From assembly GCF_000164695.2 (NCBI RefSeq), contig NC_014643.1, forward strand, positions 2,442,026 through 2,506,025: a DNA stretch of 64,000 nt, written 5' to 3'. Source of the stretch: Rothia dentocariosa ATCC 17931 (GTDB lineage Bacteria > Actinomycetota > Actinomycetes > Actinomycetales > Micrococcaceae). The position numbers and the translations under genes are program-made. The notes beneath the pieces are model-generated. The model saw only the letters and a list, made by a program, of their open reading frames with translations. It made no database searches and was not told where the DNA came from. Below are positions 23,334 through 32,513 of the stretch, one piece after another; the stretch's first letter is position 1, and the number at the start of each line of letters is the position of its first letter.

Positions 23334-24605
23334 ATGGATCTAACGAGCCGAATTAACAACTACATAGATAGGAACTACCGCTGGTTTAATATCACGGTAG
23401 TTGCTTTCATGCAGATGTTTGTTCTGCTCATAGCTCTTGCAATGTCCTATAGGGATAGCGGCATTACTTTTTTCATTGCATGCATCAATACGACCGCCCT
23501 TTATTTTCGGTACCGGCATCCTTATGGGTCAATCTGGTTTGTTCTCGTCTCCACCGCTCTCACTCTATTTATTCCGGATGTTTTGCCCGTTCATCTGTAT
23601 TTTCCGGTAGGCGTAGCGGCTTATCATATCGGCAGGCACTGGAAGAAGAAGCTGCGGGTTCGCATGTTTATTGCGGGCTGGGTTGGTGCCTTTGCGGTAG
23701 GGGCTCAGCTTTTTATCATGCTGCTTCCGCGGGGCGAACAATTTGCCGCTGTTATAAGCTCGATTATCATTACAACCTTATGCGGTGCGATTTATTCCGT
23801 GCTCTGGTTTATCGGTGATTCAAGGCGTACTCGCATTATTCGCCAGGATGAGCTTCGAGAGCGAGCGATGCGCCTCGAATTTGAGCAGGAACAGGAACGG
23901 CGTCTTGCGGCGCAGGACGAGCGCACCCGCATCGCCCGCGAAATGCACGATATTGTGGCGCATTCACTTTCCAGCATCATTACGCAGGCTGACGGCGCCA
24001 GGTATGCCGCAGCCGCGATACGGACCACGACGACTCAGCCCGCCGAAACGACTAACCTTCAAGAGCATGACGCCTCTATCGCGGAACAGACGCTTGAAAC
24101 TATTGCAGTCACCGCACGCGATTCTCTCACGCAGATGCGTTCCCTTCTGGGGGTTCTTCGTACCGGTGAAGACACCATGTACGCTCCAGCGCCTACAATT
24201 CACGAAATTCCCGCTCTGGTTGCGCAGGCTCGCAGGTCAGGAGTTAATATCGACTTCGCTGGTATTACCGGTACCATAAGTGGCGCCCTCCCTCAGGGAG
24301 CTGATCTAGCGGCATATCGTGTAATCCAGGAAGCGCTCACCAATATCGTTAAACACGCCCGCGATGCTGAGATCGTTACCCTCTCGGCTGTGTGGAAACG
24401 AGATGGCCTGTATTTGGACGTGTACAACAGCGCTCCAGCGCATCACAATAGCTCGGATGCTCCATATTCCTTCGTGCCGGGCAGCGGTAACGGTCTCTTG
24501 GGTATGCGCGAGCGCATCACAATGTATGACGGAACCCTGCATTACGGCCCGGATCTGCAGGGTGGTTTTAGCGTGAAGGCCTGGCTGCCGTACCGCGAAA
24601 CGTAA
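23334..24605 (+). CDS. Two-component sensor histidine kinase (NarL/DesK-like class)
   Basis: 423 aa. The N-terminal 160 residues hold five or six membrane segments with short loops, so the signal is probably sensed in the membrane. A charged coiled-coil linker (about 163-198, 'RQDELRERAMRLEFEQEQERR') leads into the HisKA_3 domain 'ERTRIAREMHDIVAHSLSSI' with phosphoacceptor His205. The ATPase domain has the N-box 'QEALTNIVKHA' and the G-box 'SGNGLLGMRER'. The gene is followed 48 bases later by its response regulator. Systems of this type next to MacB-like ABC genes often respond to antimicrobial or envelope stress; the stimulus here is unknown. Confidence 0.92.
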   Translation: MDLTSRINNYIDRNYRWFNITVVAFMQMFVLLIALAMSYRDSGITFFIACINTTALYFRYRHPYGSIWFVLVSTALTLFIPDVLPVHLYFPVGVAAYHIGRHWKKKLRVRMFIAGWVGAFAVGAQLFIMLLPRGEQFAAVISSIIITTLCGAIYSVLWFIGDSRRTRIIRQDELRERAMRLEFEQEQERRLAAQDERTRIAREMHDIVAHSLSSIITQADGARYAAAAIRTTTTQPAETTNLQEHDASIAEQTLETIAVTARDSLTQMRSLLGVLRTGEDTMYAPAPTIHEIPALVAQARRSGVNIDFAGITGTISGALPQGADLAAYRVIQEALTNIVKHARDAEIVTLSAVWKRDGLYLDVYNSAPAHHNSSDAPYSFVPGSGNGLLGMRERITMYDGTLHYGPDLQGGFSVKAWLPYRET

Positions 24606-24653
24606 TGGGAACCCAGTATTGTAAAAGTGACAGAACATATTAAAGGAAATCCT

Positions 24654-25379
24654 ATGAACGAACAGATTACCGTGATGCTGGTTGATGACCAGCAGCTTGT
24701 ACGCGGCGGTTTGAAGATGCTTATCAATTCGCAACCTGATCTGCAGGTTGTTCTCGAAGCTGATGACGGCGCAGCGGCGGTTGATAGCTATGCCCGTATG
24801 GCTGAAGAAGGTACCGCCCCTCAGGTGGTTCTTATGGATGTTCGTATGCCTATTATGGATGGGCTGGAGGCTGCAAAAAGTATTCTAGAGCTCAACGTTC
24901 CTGATTCCAGGGTTATTATGCTGACTACCTTCGACGTCGACGAATATGTCTATGCGGCGGTACGTGCCGGGGCAAGCGGTTTTTTGCTGAAAGATGCGCC
25001 TCCCGAAGAACTTCTGGGGGCGATTCGGACAATACACCGCGGTGATGCGGTGATCGCCCCTTCCGCTACACGCCGCCTGCTGGAACATATGATTCCGGTG
25101 TTGGAGGTTCATTCGGAACAGGATTCTGCCAGTGTTGCCCCCACTCCTCAGGAGGAGCCGCAGCTTCTGCATCAGGAACTCATGCAGACTCTTTCGCCGC
25201 GTGAGCATGAGGTACTTCGTCTGATTGCGCAGGGTCTTTCCAATGTGGAGATCAGCCGCGCGCTCGTGCTGTCAGAGGCCACGATTAAGACCCACGTCTC
25301 GCATGTTCTGTCAAAACTTGATGCCCGCGATAGGGTTCAGGCCGTGATTATGGCCTATGAGGCTGGGATCGTTTCGTAG
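24654..25379 (+). CDS. NarL/FixJ-family response regulator
   Basis: 241 aa from ATG 24654 with AAAGGA eight bases upstream; a GTG at 24627 would add nine residues without a ribosome site. The receiver domain has the acidic pair 'LVDDQQLVRGG' (residues 9-19), phosphoacceptor Asp62 in 'VVLMDVRMP', and Lys in 'GFLLKDAPPEE'. A variable linker (about 145-172) precedes the LuxR-type helix-turn-helix 'LSPREHEVLRLIAQGLSN' to 'TIKTHVSHVLSKLDARDRVQAV'. It should be phosphorylated by the adjacent kinase and control the ABC genes that follow; candidate operators are described at 25435, 28503 and 32410. Confidence 0.93.
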   Translation: MNEQITVMLVDDQQLVRGGLKMLINSQPDLQVVLEADDGAAAVDSYARMAEEGTAPQVVLMDVRMPIMDGLEAAKSILELNVPDSRVIMLTTFDVDEYVYAAVRAGASGFLLKDAPPEELLGAIRTIHRGDAVIAPSATRRLLEHMIPVLEVHSEQDSASVAPTPQEEPQLLHQELMQTLSPREHEVLRLIAQGLSNVEISRALVLSEATIKTHVSHVLSKLDARDRVQAVIMAYEAGIVS

Positions 25380-25434
25380 GCTCCTTGTGTCTACATCTAC
25401 CGTTGAAGACAGAACCTGTGAAAAGGCTGAAAAA

Positions 25435-25450
25435 TCATTCTTGGGAATGA
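25435..25450. promoter_or_regulatory. Short inverted repeat upstream of the first permease gene
   Basis: TCATTC TTGG GAATGA is a perfect 6-bp inverted repeat 56 bases after the regulator stop and 79 bases before the permease start. It may be a response-regulator operator. Confidence 0.3.
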
Positions 25451-25528
25451 TGAATATCCGTCGAGCCAACATTTACGGTTATATAGTAGACCGATATTTA
25501 TGATGTAATACGCCACAGGATTTTTTAC

Positions 25529-28345
25529 ATGATCTCCTCTCTGCTCTCGCTGATATATGCAAATCTGCGCGCATCTTGGCGTAAATATATTTTGACGGGA
25601 CTGGGCATTGCGGTTGCAGCTTTTTTCCTGAGTGCCGTGCTTCTTCTCAATACAATCATTTCCGCCACATATGTGGCGCACTACGGCAATCAGGTACGTA
25701 ACAGCGATGCGGTTGTTGCTACCAACATCTCGGGGCAAGCCAAGGAGAACTCGTCAGGCGCTCTTTCGGTTGAGGAAGTTGAAGATATCCGTAATAGCCC
25801 CCAGGTGGCTGGTATCCGGGAAGACTCGGTAGTTTCAGCCATGTATCATGACGCGCCGGGCGACCCTGTGCCCTATGCGATTTCTCAAGCTCCCACTGAC
25901 CCGGATTTGTTTCCTTATCAGATACAGGGGCGAATGCCACAGAATGATCATGAAATTCTGCTCCCAGAGTCGCTTCGTGAGTCTTTGCATCTCAACATAG
26001 GCGATAAATTTCACGGCATTGACCCGGTCGCAACAATAAAGCTGCCCACTCCCACGTCCATTACAAATTTTGAGGGCGGCACACTATCTTTAGAAGATTC
26101 TTTGCCCACCAAGGAATATACGATCACTGGTACTTTCCGCTCTCCGGACCTGGGGTCTGAAGATTCAATAACAATTTTTGCCGGTGGCACTATGCTGACA
26201 ACGGTATCGAAAATTGCTCATCGCGAGCATAAAACAAATATTGTTCATGATGCGCATATAGTTGCGGTCAAGCTCCGTGAGGGTGTTTCGGTTGAAGATT
26301 TTAAGCGGGAATTTACCGCGCACCACGACGATCATGGGTATGTAGTGCCAGCGCATGAATATGCCCACAAATTAGAACCGGACATAGGTTTTGCCAATGA
26401 TCTGCTCACCGCAGCCCTTTTAGGTCTGGCAGCATTAGCCCTCATGGTCTCTGCTTTTGTTATCACCAATACATTTAGCGTGTTGCTTTCTCAGCGCACC
26501 CGCGAGCTCGCTCTGCTGCGTACTTTAGGAGCCAGCCGCCCCAATCTTCTCACTATAGTGCTGGCAGAATCTACGGTTTTGGGAGTTCTCGCAGCTTCTT
26601 TAGGTATTACACTTGCCTACGCTCTTTGGGCGGTTATCACGTCGTGGGCCGCTCATACATTGGTTTTCACTTTTTCCCTGGTCCCTTTGGGAGTTACTCT
26701 GCCAGTGTGTGTTGCCGTCACCTGGATCGCCGCTCTTAAACCCGCCTATGCAGCATCAAAAGTATCGCCTGTGCAAGGGCTTCGTGATGGCGTAGTACAG
26801 CAGGTTTCTACCTACGGTAAGCGTCAGGGGGTTATCGCTCTGTTATTGCTTGTGGCGGGTATTGTGGCGTATGCAGTCTTCATAAGTAAATCCTCTGAGC
26901 ACGTGCCTGATGGCATGGAGGGCACCCATAGCGTTCAAGTGCTTATTGTGGGTATTATTGCTGATGCTCTCTTATGCTTTGCTATTTTGACGGCAGCCCA
27001 TAAAATACTTTCACCGCTCGTGAAGTTCTGGTCCTCTCTGATAGCGCGTACCCTAACGGGGTCTATCGCGTGTAAAAATGCGCTGCGTTCTCCGGCACGT
27101 ATGGTGTCGACCGGGCGAGCCCTCCTCGTAGGAATGATGCTTATAGCTATGGTGCTTACAGGTTATGTGACCCTTAAGGCATCTGTCACAAGCTTTATAC
27201 AGCAGACAGACCATCCGGCAGCGGTTCTAACGTTTAATGGCTCCAAGGATACGGAGGGTAACTCCTCTACTGCACGCAATTCTCAGAATTCTGAATCCAC
27301 TGCAGAACGGTATATGCACCAGGCACAGGATGCGCAGCGCAGGGTCCAAGAACTGCCGTCCGTACAGTCTGAAGCGTTTGTACAATATGCGGGAAACCTC
27401 ACCTGCGATGATGATTCTCATACTCTCACAACTTCAGATGGGCCGGTGAATGAAGCAGGCAGTAATCCCAGCGCTGCAGCTGGCACTCCTGACCATACTG
27501 ATCTTCCCGCTGCCTATGCGGTTTCACCCCAGGATATTGACATAGTATTGCCTGGTACCTCCGAAACGATATTGCAGGGTGATGTGGTGGTTCTGCCTCG
27601 CTCAGAACAACATGCCTTGCAAGGGCATAAGCCACCTAGTTTTACACTTCATGGACCGCGTGGAGACCTACGACTTACTGCGGTGTACTCACAAACTGAT
27701 GACCATACCCCCTATATCTCACGTGAGACCGCCGCCAATGTACAGGATCTTGATCATCCCCAGCTTCTTGAAGGTTCTTCTTCCACTGGAGAGTCCTATG
27801 TGGTAGTGCGCGCCAAACAGGGATTGAGTTCTGATGAAAGTACAGAATTACGGAATGATCTAACGGATATTTCCCGTACAACACACGGGTTATATCTCGC
27901 GGGCATTCTAGAGATGCGCGCTGCTGTCGAAATTTCCCTTATCGTTATCATGTATACCATTCTGGCTATTATCGCTCTTATGGTACTGATTTCGGTGTTA
28001 GGGGTAAGTAATACTTTGGTGCTCTCAGCCCATGAACGAAGCCGCGAAAACGCACTCCTCCGCACTCTGGGGCTTTCGCGTCAGCAGTTACGTTCAGTCA
28101 TTATGATTGAAGCTATTCTTATCACGCTCTCAGCGCTGCTGGTTGCTCTCATCGGCGGCACGCTTGCCGGGTTTATCCTGACACGCGCTATCACGCCACA
28201 TAGCATTGAGATCATCTACCGAATTCCCCTGACGGAATACTGTATAGCCTTCTTCGGCGCTTTAGGGATTGCTGTCTTAGCTTCGTGGGTTCCCTCCGTA
28301 CGCGCTTCAAAAATCTCACCGGTTCAGGCGCTTCGAGACGATTAA
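25529..28345 (+). CDS. MacB/FtsX-type ABC transporter permease without its own ATPase
   Basis: 938 aa, ATG 25529 (AGGA about nine bases upstream). The N-terminal segment 'ILTGLGIAVAAFFLSAVLLLN' is followed by an extracytoplasmic MacB_PCD-like domain of about 220 residues and an FtsX block: 'TFSVLLSQRTRELALLRTLGASRPNLL'. A second half repeats the plan and ends with 'NTLVLSAHERSRENALLRTLGLSRQQLRSV' and 'RASKISPVQALRDD'. This two-FtsX-block design is typical of actinobacterial ABC exporters. No ATPase lies within 250 bases; it may use one of the two ATPases downstream. It is more divergent than the two permeases at 29361 and 33278, which resemble each other strongly. Confidence 0.88.
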   Translation: MISSLLSLIYANLRASWRKYILTGLGIAVAAFFLSAVLLLNTIISATYVAHYGNQVRNSDAVVATNISGQAKENSSGALSVEEVEDIRNSPQVAGIREDSVVSAMYHDAPGDPVPYAISQAPTDPDLFPYQIQGRMPQNDHEILLPESLRESLHLNIGDKFHGIDPVATIKLPTPTSITNFEGGTLSLEDSLPTKEYTITGTFRSPDLGSEDSITIFAGGTMLTTVSKIAHREHKTNIVHDAHIVAVKLREGVSVEDFKREFTAHHDDHGYVVPAHEYAHKLEPDIGFANDLLTAALLGLAALALMVSAFVITNTFSVLLSQRTRELALLRTLGASRPNLLTIVLAESTVLGVLAASLGITLAYALWAVITSWAAHTLVFTFSLVPLGVTLPVCVAVTWIAALKPAYAASKVSPVQGLRDGVVQQVSTYGKRQGVIALLLLVAGIVAYAVFISKSSEHVPDGMEGTHSVQVLIVGIIADALLCFAILTAAHKILSPLVKFWSSLIARTLTGSIACKNALRSPARMVSTGRALLVGMMLIAMVLTGYVTLKASVTSFIQQTDHPAAVLTFNGSKDTEGNSSTARNSQNSESTAERYMHQAQDAQRRVQELPSVQSEAFVQYAGNLTCDDDSHTLTTSDGPVNEAGSNPSAAAGTPDHTDLPAAYAVSPQDIDIVLPGTSETILQGDVVVLPRSEQHALQGHKPPSFTLHGPRGDLRLTAVYSQTDDHTPYISRETAANVQDLDHPQLLEGSSSTGESYVVVRAKQGLSSDESTELRNDLTDISRTTHGLYLAGILEMRAAVEISLIVIMYTILAIIALMVLISVLGVSNTLVLSAHERSRENALLRTLGLSRQQLRSVIMIEAILITLSALLVALIGGTLAGFILTRAITPHSIEIIYRIPLTEYCIAFFGALGIAVLASWVPSVRASKISPVQALRDD

Positions 28346-28596
28346 GTCTGTGCAGATGCTATGCAGCATATAAAAATTACTACCTGTACCAAGTATTTAA
28401 TAGAACACATTCCTACTTATATATTATTCTCGCATACATTCCTGAGAAAGTACTCTACTTATAATATTGCCTGTATTTTCACTAACTTTACCTTGAAAAT
28501 AGTTACGGTTATTTTAGAGACAGAACTCCAGAAATCACCCAAAAGTATGATAAAACCTCCCACAGGTTTTCATTCTAGTTTGGGATAATTGGTGTT
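28346..28596. promoter_or_regulatory. AT-rich control region before the first ATPase gene
   Basis: 251 bases without a credible gene. It contains TTACGGTTAT (28503-28512), also present upstream of the first permease (25473-25482), and TCACCCAAAAGTATGA (28535-28550), which matches a site before the second ATPase at 15 of 16 positions. A GATAAT (28583-28588) lies eight bases before the ATG, with no ribosome site, so the mRNA may be leaderless. Confidence 0.45.
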
Positions 28597-29358
28597 ATGA
28601 CTACTACATTAGATACTTCTGTTAAACCAGCTGTTACCGCCCAAAACCTGAGCAAGACTTACGGCACAGGTGAGGCGACGGTACATGCCCTCAATAACGT
28701 AACAGTTTCTTTCGAACAGGGTAAATTTACCGCTATTATGGGGCCTTCCGGCTCCGGTAAATCTACCCTTATGCAGACTTTGGCAACCCTAGATACTCCG
28801 GATGTTAACCCCAAAACCAGCATCAAAATTGCCGATACCGAGCTATACGGTCGGCGGGATAAAGAGTTAACCGAGTTTCGTCGCGAACATATCGGCTTTA
28901 TTTTCCAGGCCTTCAACCTGGTACCCACCCTCACCGCCGGGCAGAATATCGACTTACCGCTTGGCCTGGCAGGCAAAAAGCCTGATCCTATTTGGCGCGA
29001 TTATCTTGTGGAGACTTTGGGTCTAACAAAACGGCTCAGCCACCGTCCCGAACAGCTCTCCGGTGGTCAGCAACAACGCGTCGCCATCGTACGCGCACTA
29101 CTCTCCCGCCCGGACGTCGTCTTCGCCGACGAGCCCACCGGTAACCTCGATTCAAACTCTGGTACCGAAGTACTCAAGCTCCTGCGAACCGCGGCAAACG
29201 AACATCAGCAAACCATCCTCATGGTGACCCACGATGCACACGCAGCATCCTACGCAGACCGCGTGGTCTTCCTCAAAGACGGTGCCATAGCTGGCGAAAT
29301 GCTCAAACCCACCCACGATGCTGTTCTAAACGCCATGGGACAGTTGGAAGGTGAATAA
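28597..29358 (+). CDS. ABC transporter ATP-binding protein (MacB/LolD-like), module 1
   Basis: 253 aa. Walker A 'GPSGSGKSTLMQTL' near residue 49, Q-loop 'IGFIFQAFNLVPTLTA', signature 'LSGGQQQRVAIVRALL' near 153 and Walker B 'VVFADEPTGNLDS' near 173, then 'MVTHDAHAASYADRVVFLKDG'. This is the MacB/LolD ATPase subfamily that pairs with FtsX-type permeases for mechanotransmission or export. The permease begins three bases after the stop, and its ribosome site lies in the end of this gene. The protein is nearly the same as the product of 32514-33275. No ribosome site is obvious at its own ATG. Confidence 0.93.
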   Translation: MTTTLDTSVKPAVTAQNLSKTYGTGEATVHALNNVTVSFEQGKFTAIMGPSGSGKSTLMQTLATLDTPDVNPKTSIKIADTELYGRRDKELTEFRREHIGFIFQAFNLVPTLTAGQNIDLPLGLAGKKPDPIWRDYLVETLGLTKRLSHRPEQLSGGQQQRVAIVRALLSRPDVVFADEPTGNLDSNSGTEVLKLLRTAANEHQQTILMVTHDAHAASYADRVVFLKDGAIAGEMLKPTHDAVLNAMGQLEGE

Positions 29359-29360
29359 CA

Positions 29361-32117
29361 TTGGCTACAACGCTTAATACGGTGGGGCGCGCTAATTTAC
29401 GCGCGTCTAAAGGAAAATATATTCTTACTGGAATCGGTATCGCAATTTCTTCATTTTTTATTGCTGCCGTTATTGTATTAGTCAGCTCTTTGCAGGGAAC
29501 TCTAAATGCATCGGTAAATGGCATTCTTTCCAAAGCAGATAACGTTGTTGTCTCTTCCTATGCGCGCGATAACTCTAACACTGAAGCAAATATCTATCTG
29601 GATGAAGAGAGCATCAAAAATATTCAGAATGATGATTCAGTCGATCAGTCGTGGATTGTCTACCAGGGCCGGGGTAAGTTTGGTCCCGATAAAACTCAAG
29701 TTTCTTATACCCAAGCGCCTAACAGTGCAGATCTTTTTCCCTTCGACTTTGAAGGTAAATTGCCGACCTCAGACACCGAGCTGATGATCTCGAAAGATTT
29801 TGCACAAAAGCATAATCTTCAACTTAATTCTAAGGTCAGTTCCCCCGATATAGTCGCGTCGATCTCTGACCCAAATACAGGAACTACGCGCGAGTACACC
29901 ATCACCGGTATTTTTGATGTCGGATTCTCAGGCTCCGATACGAATAACGCTATGTTTATTGGCGGAACTTCCTATGGGGAGGCAGCTAACAAGGTACTCA
30001 AAAATGCTGGGGGTGCTTCTTCTGCAAACTACGCCGTTCCCGGTGCCAGCATGGCATACGTCAAGTTCAAAGGAACGGACGACGCTGCTGCTCGCGCAGA
30101 GCTGCAGAAGAAACTCAACACGGGTGACAAAAAAACTGAGCCTTCTGTTATGTCCGGTCCTGAGTACATGGAGGTTGTGAAGAAACAGCTCTCCACGATG
30201 TTCACATTCCTCGGTGTCATCTTAGGCGCCTTTGCCGCACTAGCGCTGCTGGTTTCTTCGTTCGTCATTTCGAACACCTTCGCGGTGCTGGTGGGACAGC
30301 GCATCCGCGAGCTGGCGTTGTTACGTACTCTAGGGGCACAGGGCTCGTCCTTGGTACGTATGCTTGTGGTTGAATCGCTTGTTGTGGGCGTCATCTTCTC
30401 CACTATCGGCGCGGTTCTCGTGTATCCGATCGCGGCATTGCTGAGTGCGCTATCCAATAATAGTTTCATGGTTTCTTACGATCCGATGGCTTTTGTTGTC
30501 GGTGTTGTACTGTGCACCTTGGTCACGGTTATTGCCTCGCTCGCTCCAGCACGTACCGCTTTGAAGATTTCTCCCATCAGCGCGATGGGCGAAACTACGG
30601 CTCAGGCGGTCAAGAAGCCGAACATCGCAGGCCTTATTGCGGGTCTTATTATCGGTGCTGGCGGCGGTGCACTCATGATCCTTGCGTTCAATACCATCAC
30701 GCAGAATAACGATAGCTCAAATGCAGGGACCTCTGTTCTTCTCGTTATGATTGCCGCGCTTCTGCTGGGCATTGCGGTCTTTATGCTGACCCCGTGGCTT
30801 CTTCTGCCCCTTGTCCGTGTCCTGGGCTCAGTCTTCCGCAACCAGACCGGAAAATTGGCGGTAGCAAATGCATTGCGTTCCCCGAAACGTACCGTTTCGA
30901 CCGGGCGCGCGGTCTTGGTAGGCGCGCTTGTCGTCACCGCAGTACTGACCGGATATTCCATCATGACGTCCACCGTGGCGAACGCGATGGATAAGCTATA
31001 CCCGATCTCTGCGGCAGCCACCTACGGTACCGGACCTACAGCAGGATCTGAGAGCGTCAATAAGGCGCGCTCTGTCGCTGATAAAGTTCGCGGTTTGGAA
31101 AACGTCGATAGTGTTGCTGTGGCTTCTGCAGCGGGTACCGTTGATTTCACGGTCCCTCCGAAAGACGGTGGTGAAGCACAGAATCGCACCGAGAATCTGG
31201 TAGCACTCAGCCACGACGATCTCACAAAGGTCATTCCGACTGAAGGGTCACATCAGCTTGAAGATGATACCGTGCTTGTCTCGGCTGCCCTTTATGATAA
31301 TGCCCACTTCAATGACTCCACTCGCCTTAAAGCACGTGGTCCCTTGGGGACGGTAGAGTTAAAACCTATCAAGTCCACCAGCAGCAATATGTCGCTATAT
31401 ATTGTGAATCCCACGACCGGTACCAAGCTGCAGAACGCCTCAGATCCAACGCCTCTGCTAGATTCATCACAGGCTCCTGAAAACGCTCAGGTTCCTGCAG
31501 AAGCTACCCCAGATGCTGGGGAGCAGAGCTCTGCTGCATCATCGACAAGTGGTGCTACCGGTGCCCAGACTATGGTGCTCGTTCACGCCAAGTCACCGCT
31601 TTCCTCAAGTGCAAACTCGACTCTTCAGGAACAGCTCACCAAGGCTAATGACGGTAACGAATTCACCGGTGGTTTGCAGGGACGCCAGCAATTTGATCAG
31701 ATTATGATGATCATGCTGATCTTCACCTTAGTTCTTCTTGCCCTGGCCGTAGTCATCTCGATTATCGGTGTAGCCAATACGATGACTTTGTCGGTGAACG
31801 AGCGTCGCCGCGAGAATGCGATGCTTCGCTCACTGGGTCTCTCCCGCAAACAGCTGCGTCGCATGATTTCAGCCGAGGCAATTCTGATTACCTTAGGAGC
31901 CGTGATCCTAGGCATCCTCGCGGGTGTTGGAATTGGTATTGCCGCCGCTAAAGTTGTGATTGCAGGTACCAGTTCTTCTACTGAAGTCGTCATTGATCTT
32001 CCTTACCTTGGATTGTTCTTTGTTCTGCTGGTAGGTCTGGTATCGGCGTTCGTTGCCTCGATATTACCAGCGGCCCGATCGGCCCGTCTCTCCCCTGTGG
32101 AGGGCATGCGAGGCTAG
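29361..32117 (+). CDS. MacB/FtsX-type ABC transporter permease, module 1
   Basis: 918 aa from a TTG at 29361; GGAAGGTGA in the end of the ATPase gene acts as ribosome site. Structure: N-terminal TM ('YILTGIGIAISSFFIAAVIVL'), external domain, first FtsX block ('VISNTFAVLVGQRIRELALLRTLGAQGSSLVRM'-type region), a set of middle TM segments (about 415-490), a second external domain with a Ser/Ala/Thr-rich stretch (about 690-725), and a second FtsX block ('MTLSVNERRRENAMLRSLGL' near 810) ending 'ARSARLSPVEGMRG'. It should form the membrane half of an exporter or mechanotransmission complex with the ATPase just upstream. Substrate unknown. A strong terminator follows. Confidence 0.9.
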   Translation: MATTLNTVGRANLRASKGKYILTGIGIAISSFFIAAVIVLVSSLQGTLNASVNGILSKADNVVVSSYARDNSNTEANIYLDEESIKNIQNDDSVDQSWIVYQGRGKFGPDKTQVSYTQAPNSADLFPFDFEGKLPTSDTELMISKDFAQKHNLQLNSKVSSPDIVASISDPNTGTTREYTITGIFDVGFSGSDTNNAMFIGGTSYGEAANKVLKNAGGASSANYAVPGASMAYVKFKGTDDAAARAELQKKLNTGDKKTEPSVMSGPEYMEVVKKQLSTMFTFLGVILGAFAALALLVSSFVISNTFAVLVGQRIRELALLRTLGAQGSSLVRMLVVESLVVGVIFSTIGAVLVYPIAALLSALSNNSFMVSYDPMAFVVGVVLCTLVTVIASLAPARTALKISPISAMGETTAQAVKKPNIAGLIAGLIIGAGGGALMILAFNTITQNNDSSNAGTSVLLVMIAALLLGIAVFMLTPWLLLPLVRVLGSVFRNQTGKLAVANALRSPKRTVSTGRAVLVGALVVTAVLTGYSIMTSTVANAMDKLYPISAAATYGTGPTAGSESVNKARSVADKVRGLENVDSVAVASAAGTVDFTVPPKDGGEAQNRTENLVALSHDDLTKVIPTEGSHQLEDDTVLVSAALYDNAHFNDSTRLKARGPLGTVELKPIKSTSSNMSLYIVNPTTGTKLQNASDPTPLLDSSQAPENAQVPAEATPDAGEQSSAASSTSGATGAQTMVLVHAKSPLSSSANSTLQEQLTKANDGNEFTGGLQGRQQFDQIMMIMLIFTLVLLALAVVISIIGVANTMTLSVNERRRENAMLRSLGLSRKQLRRMISAEAILITLGAVILGILAGVGIGIAAAKVVIAGTSSSTEVVIDLPYLGLFFVLLVGLVSAFVASILPAARSARLSPVEGMRG

Positions 32118-32513
32118 TCGATTGGCAAAATGACCTGCATCGAAAAGGGCGAACTCCCCACATTAGGGAGTTTGCCCTTTTTATGTGGTTCGTGCTCCCG
32201 AATTATTTTTACGTGTAGAAGTCCCAGATATAAAACTTAGAAAACCCACTTTTATAGATCTAAATAGTCTATATATTCTTACTTTCTAGGGATCAAAATA
32301 CCGTCCATAATTATTGCATAGACTCTAAATTTTTTATTTTAATTATTTTTCTTCTTCGTGGGTATTTTCATCCTTACGGAGGCTTGCTTTTTTCGATCCC
32401 TAGTATTTCTCATCCAAAAGTATGAGTGCCATTTATTTTGCCTTCAAGAATTTCAGCTCAAAGGATGACAAATGTCAGGGGATATATTTTTGCAATCTTG
32501 AAACAATTAACTC
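32118..32513. promoter_or_regulatory. AT-rich control region before the second ATPase gene
   Basis: 396 bases without a gene. After the module 1 terminator it holds an inverted pair CTAGGGATC (32286-32294) and GATCCCTAG (32395-32403) about 100 bases apart. TCATCCAAAAGTATGA (32410-32425) is the near copy of the site upstream of module 1. No ribosome site is obvious before the ATG at 32514. Confidence 0.45.
32144..32183 (+). terminator. Module 1 terminator
   Basis: 15-bp stem AAAGGGCGAACTCCC / GGGAGTTTGCCCTTT (one mismatch-type G-T pair), 7-base loop, followed by TTTTT. Confidence 0.9.
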
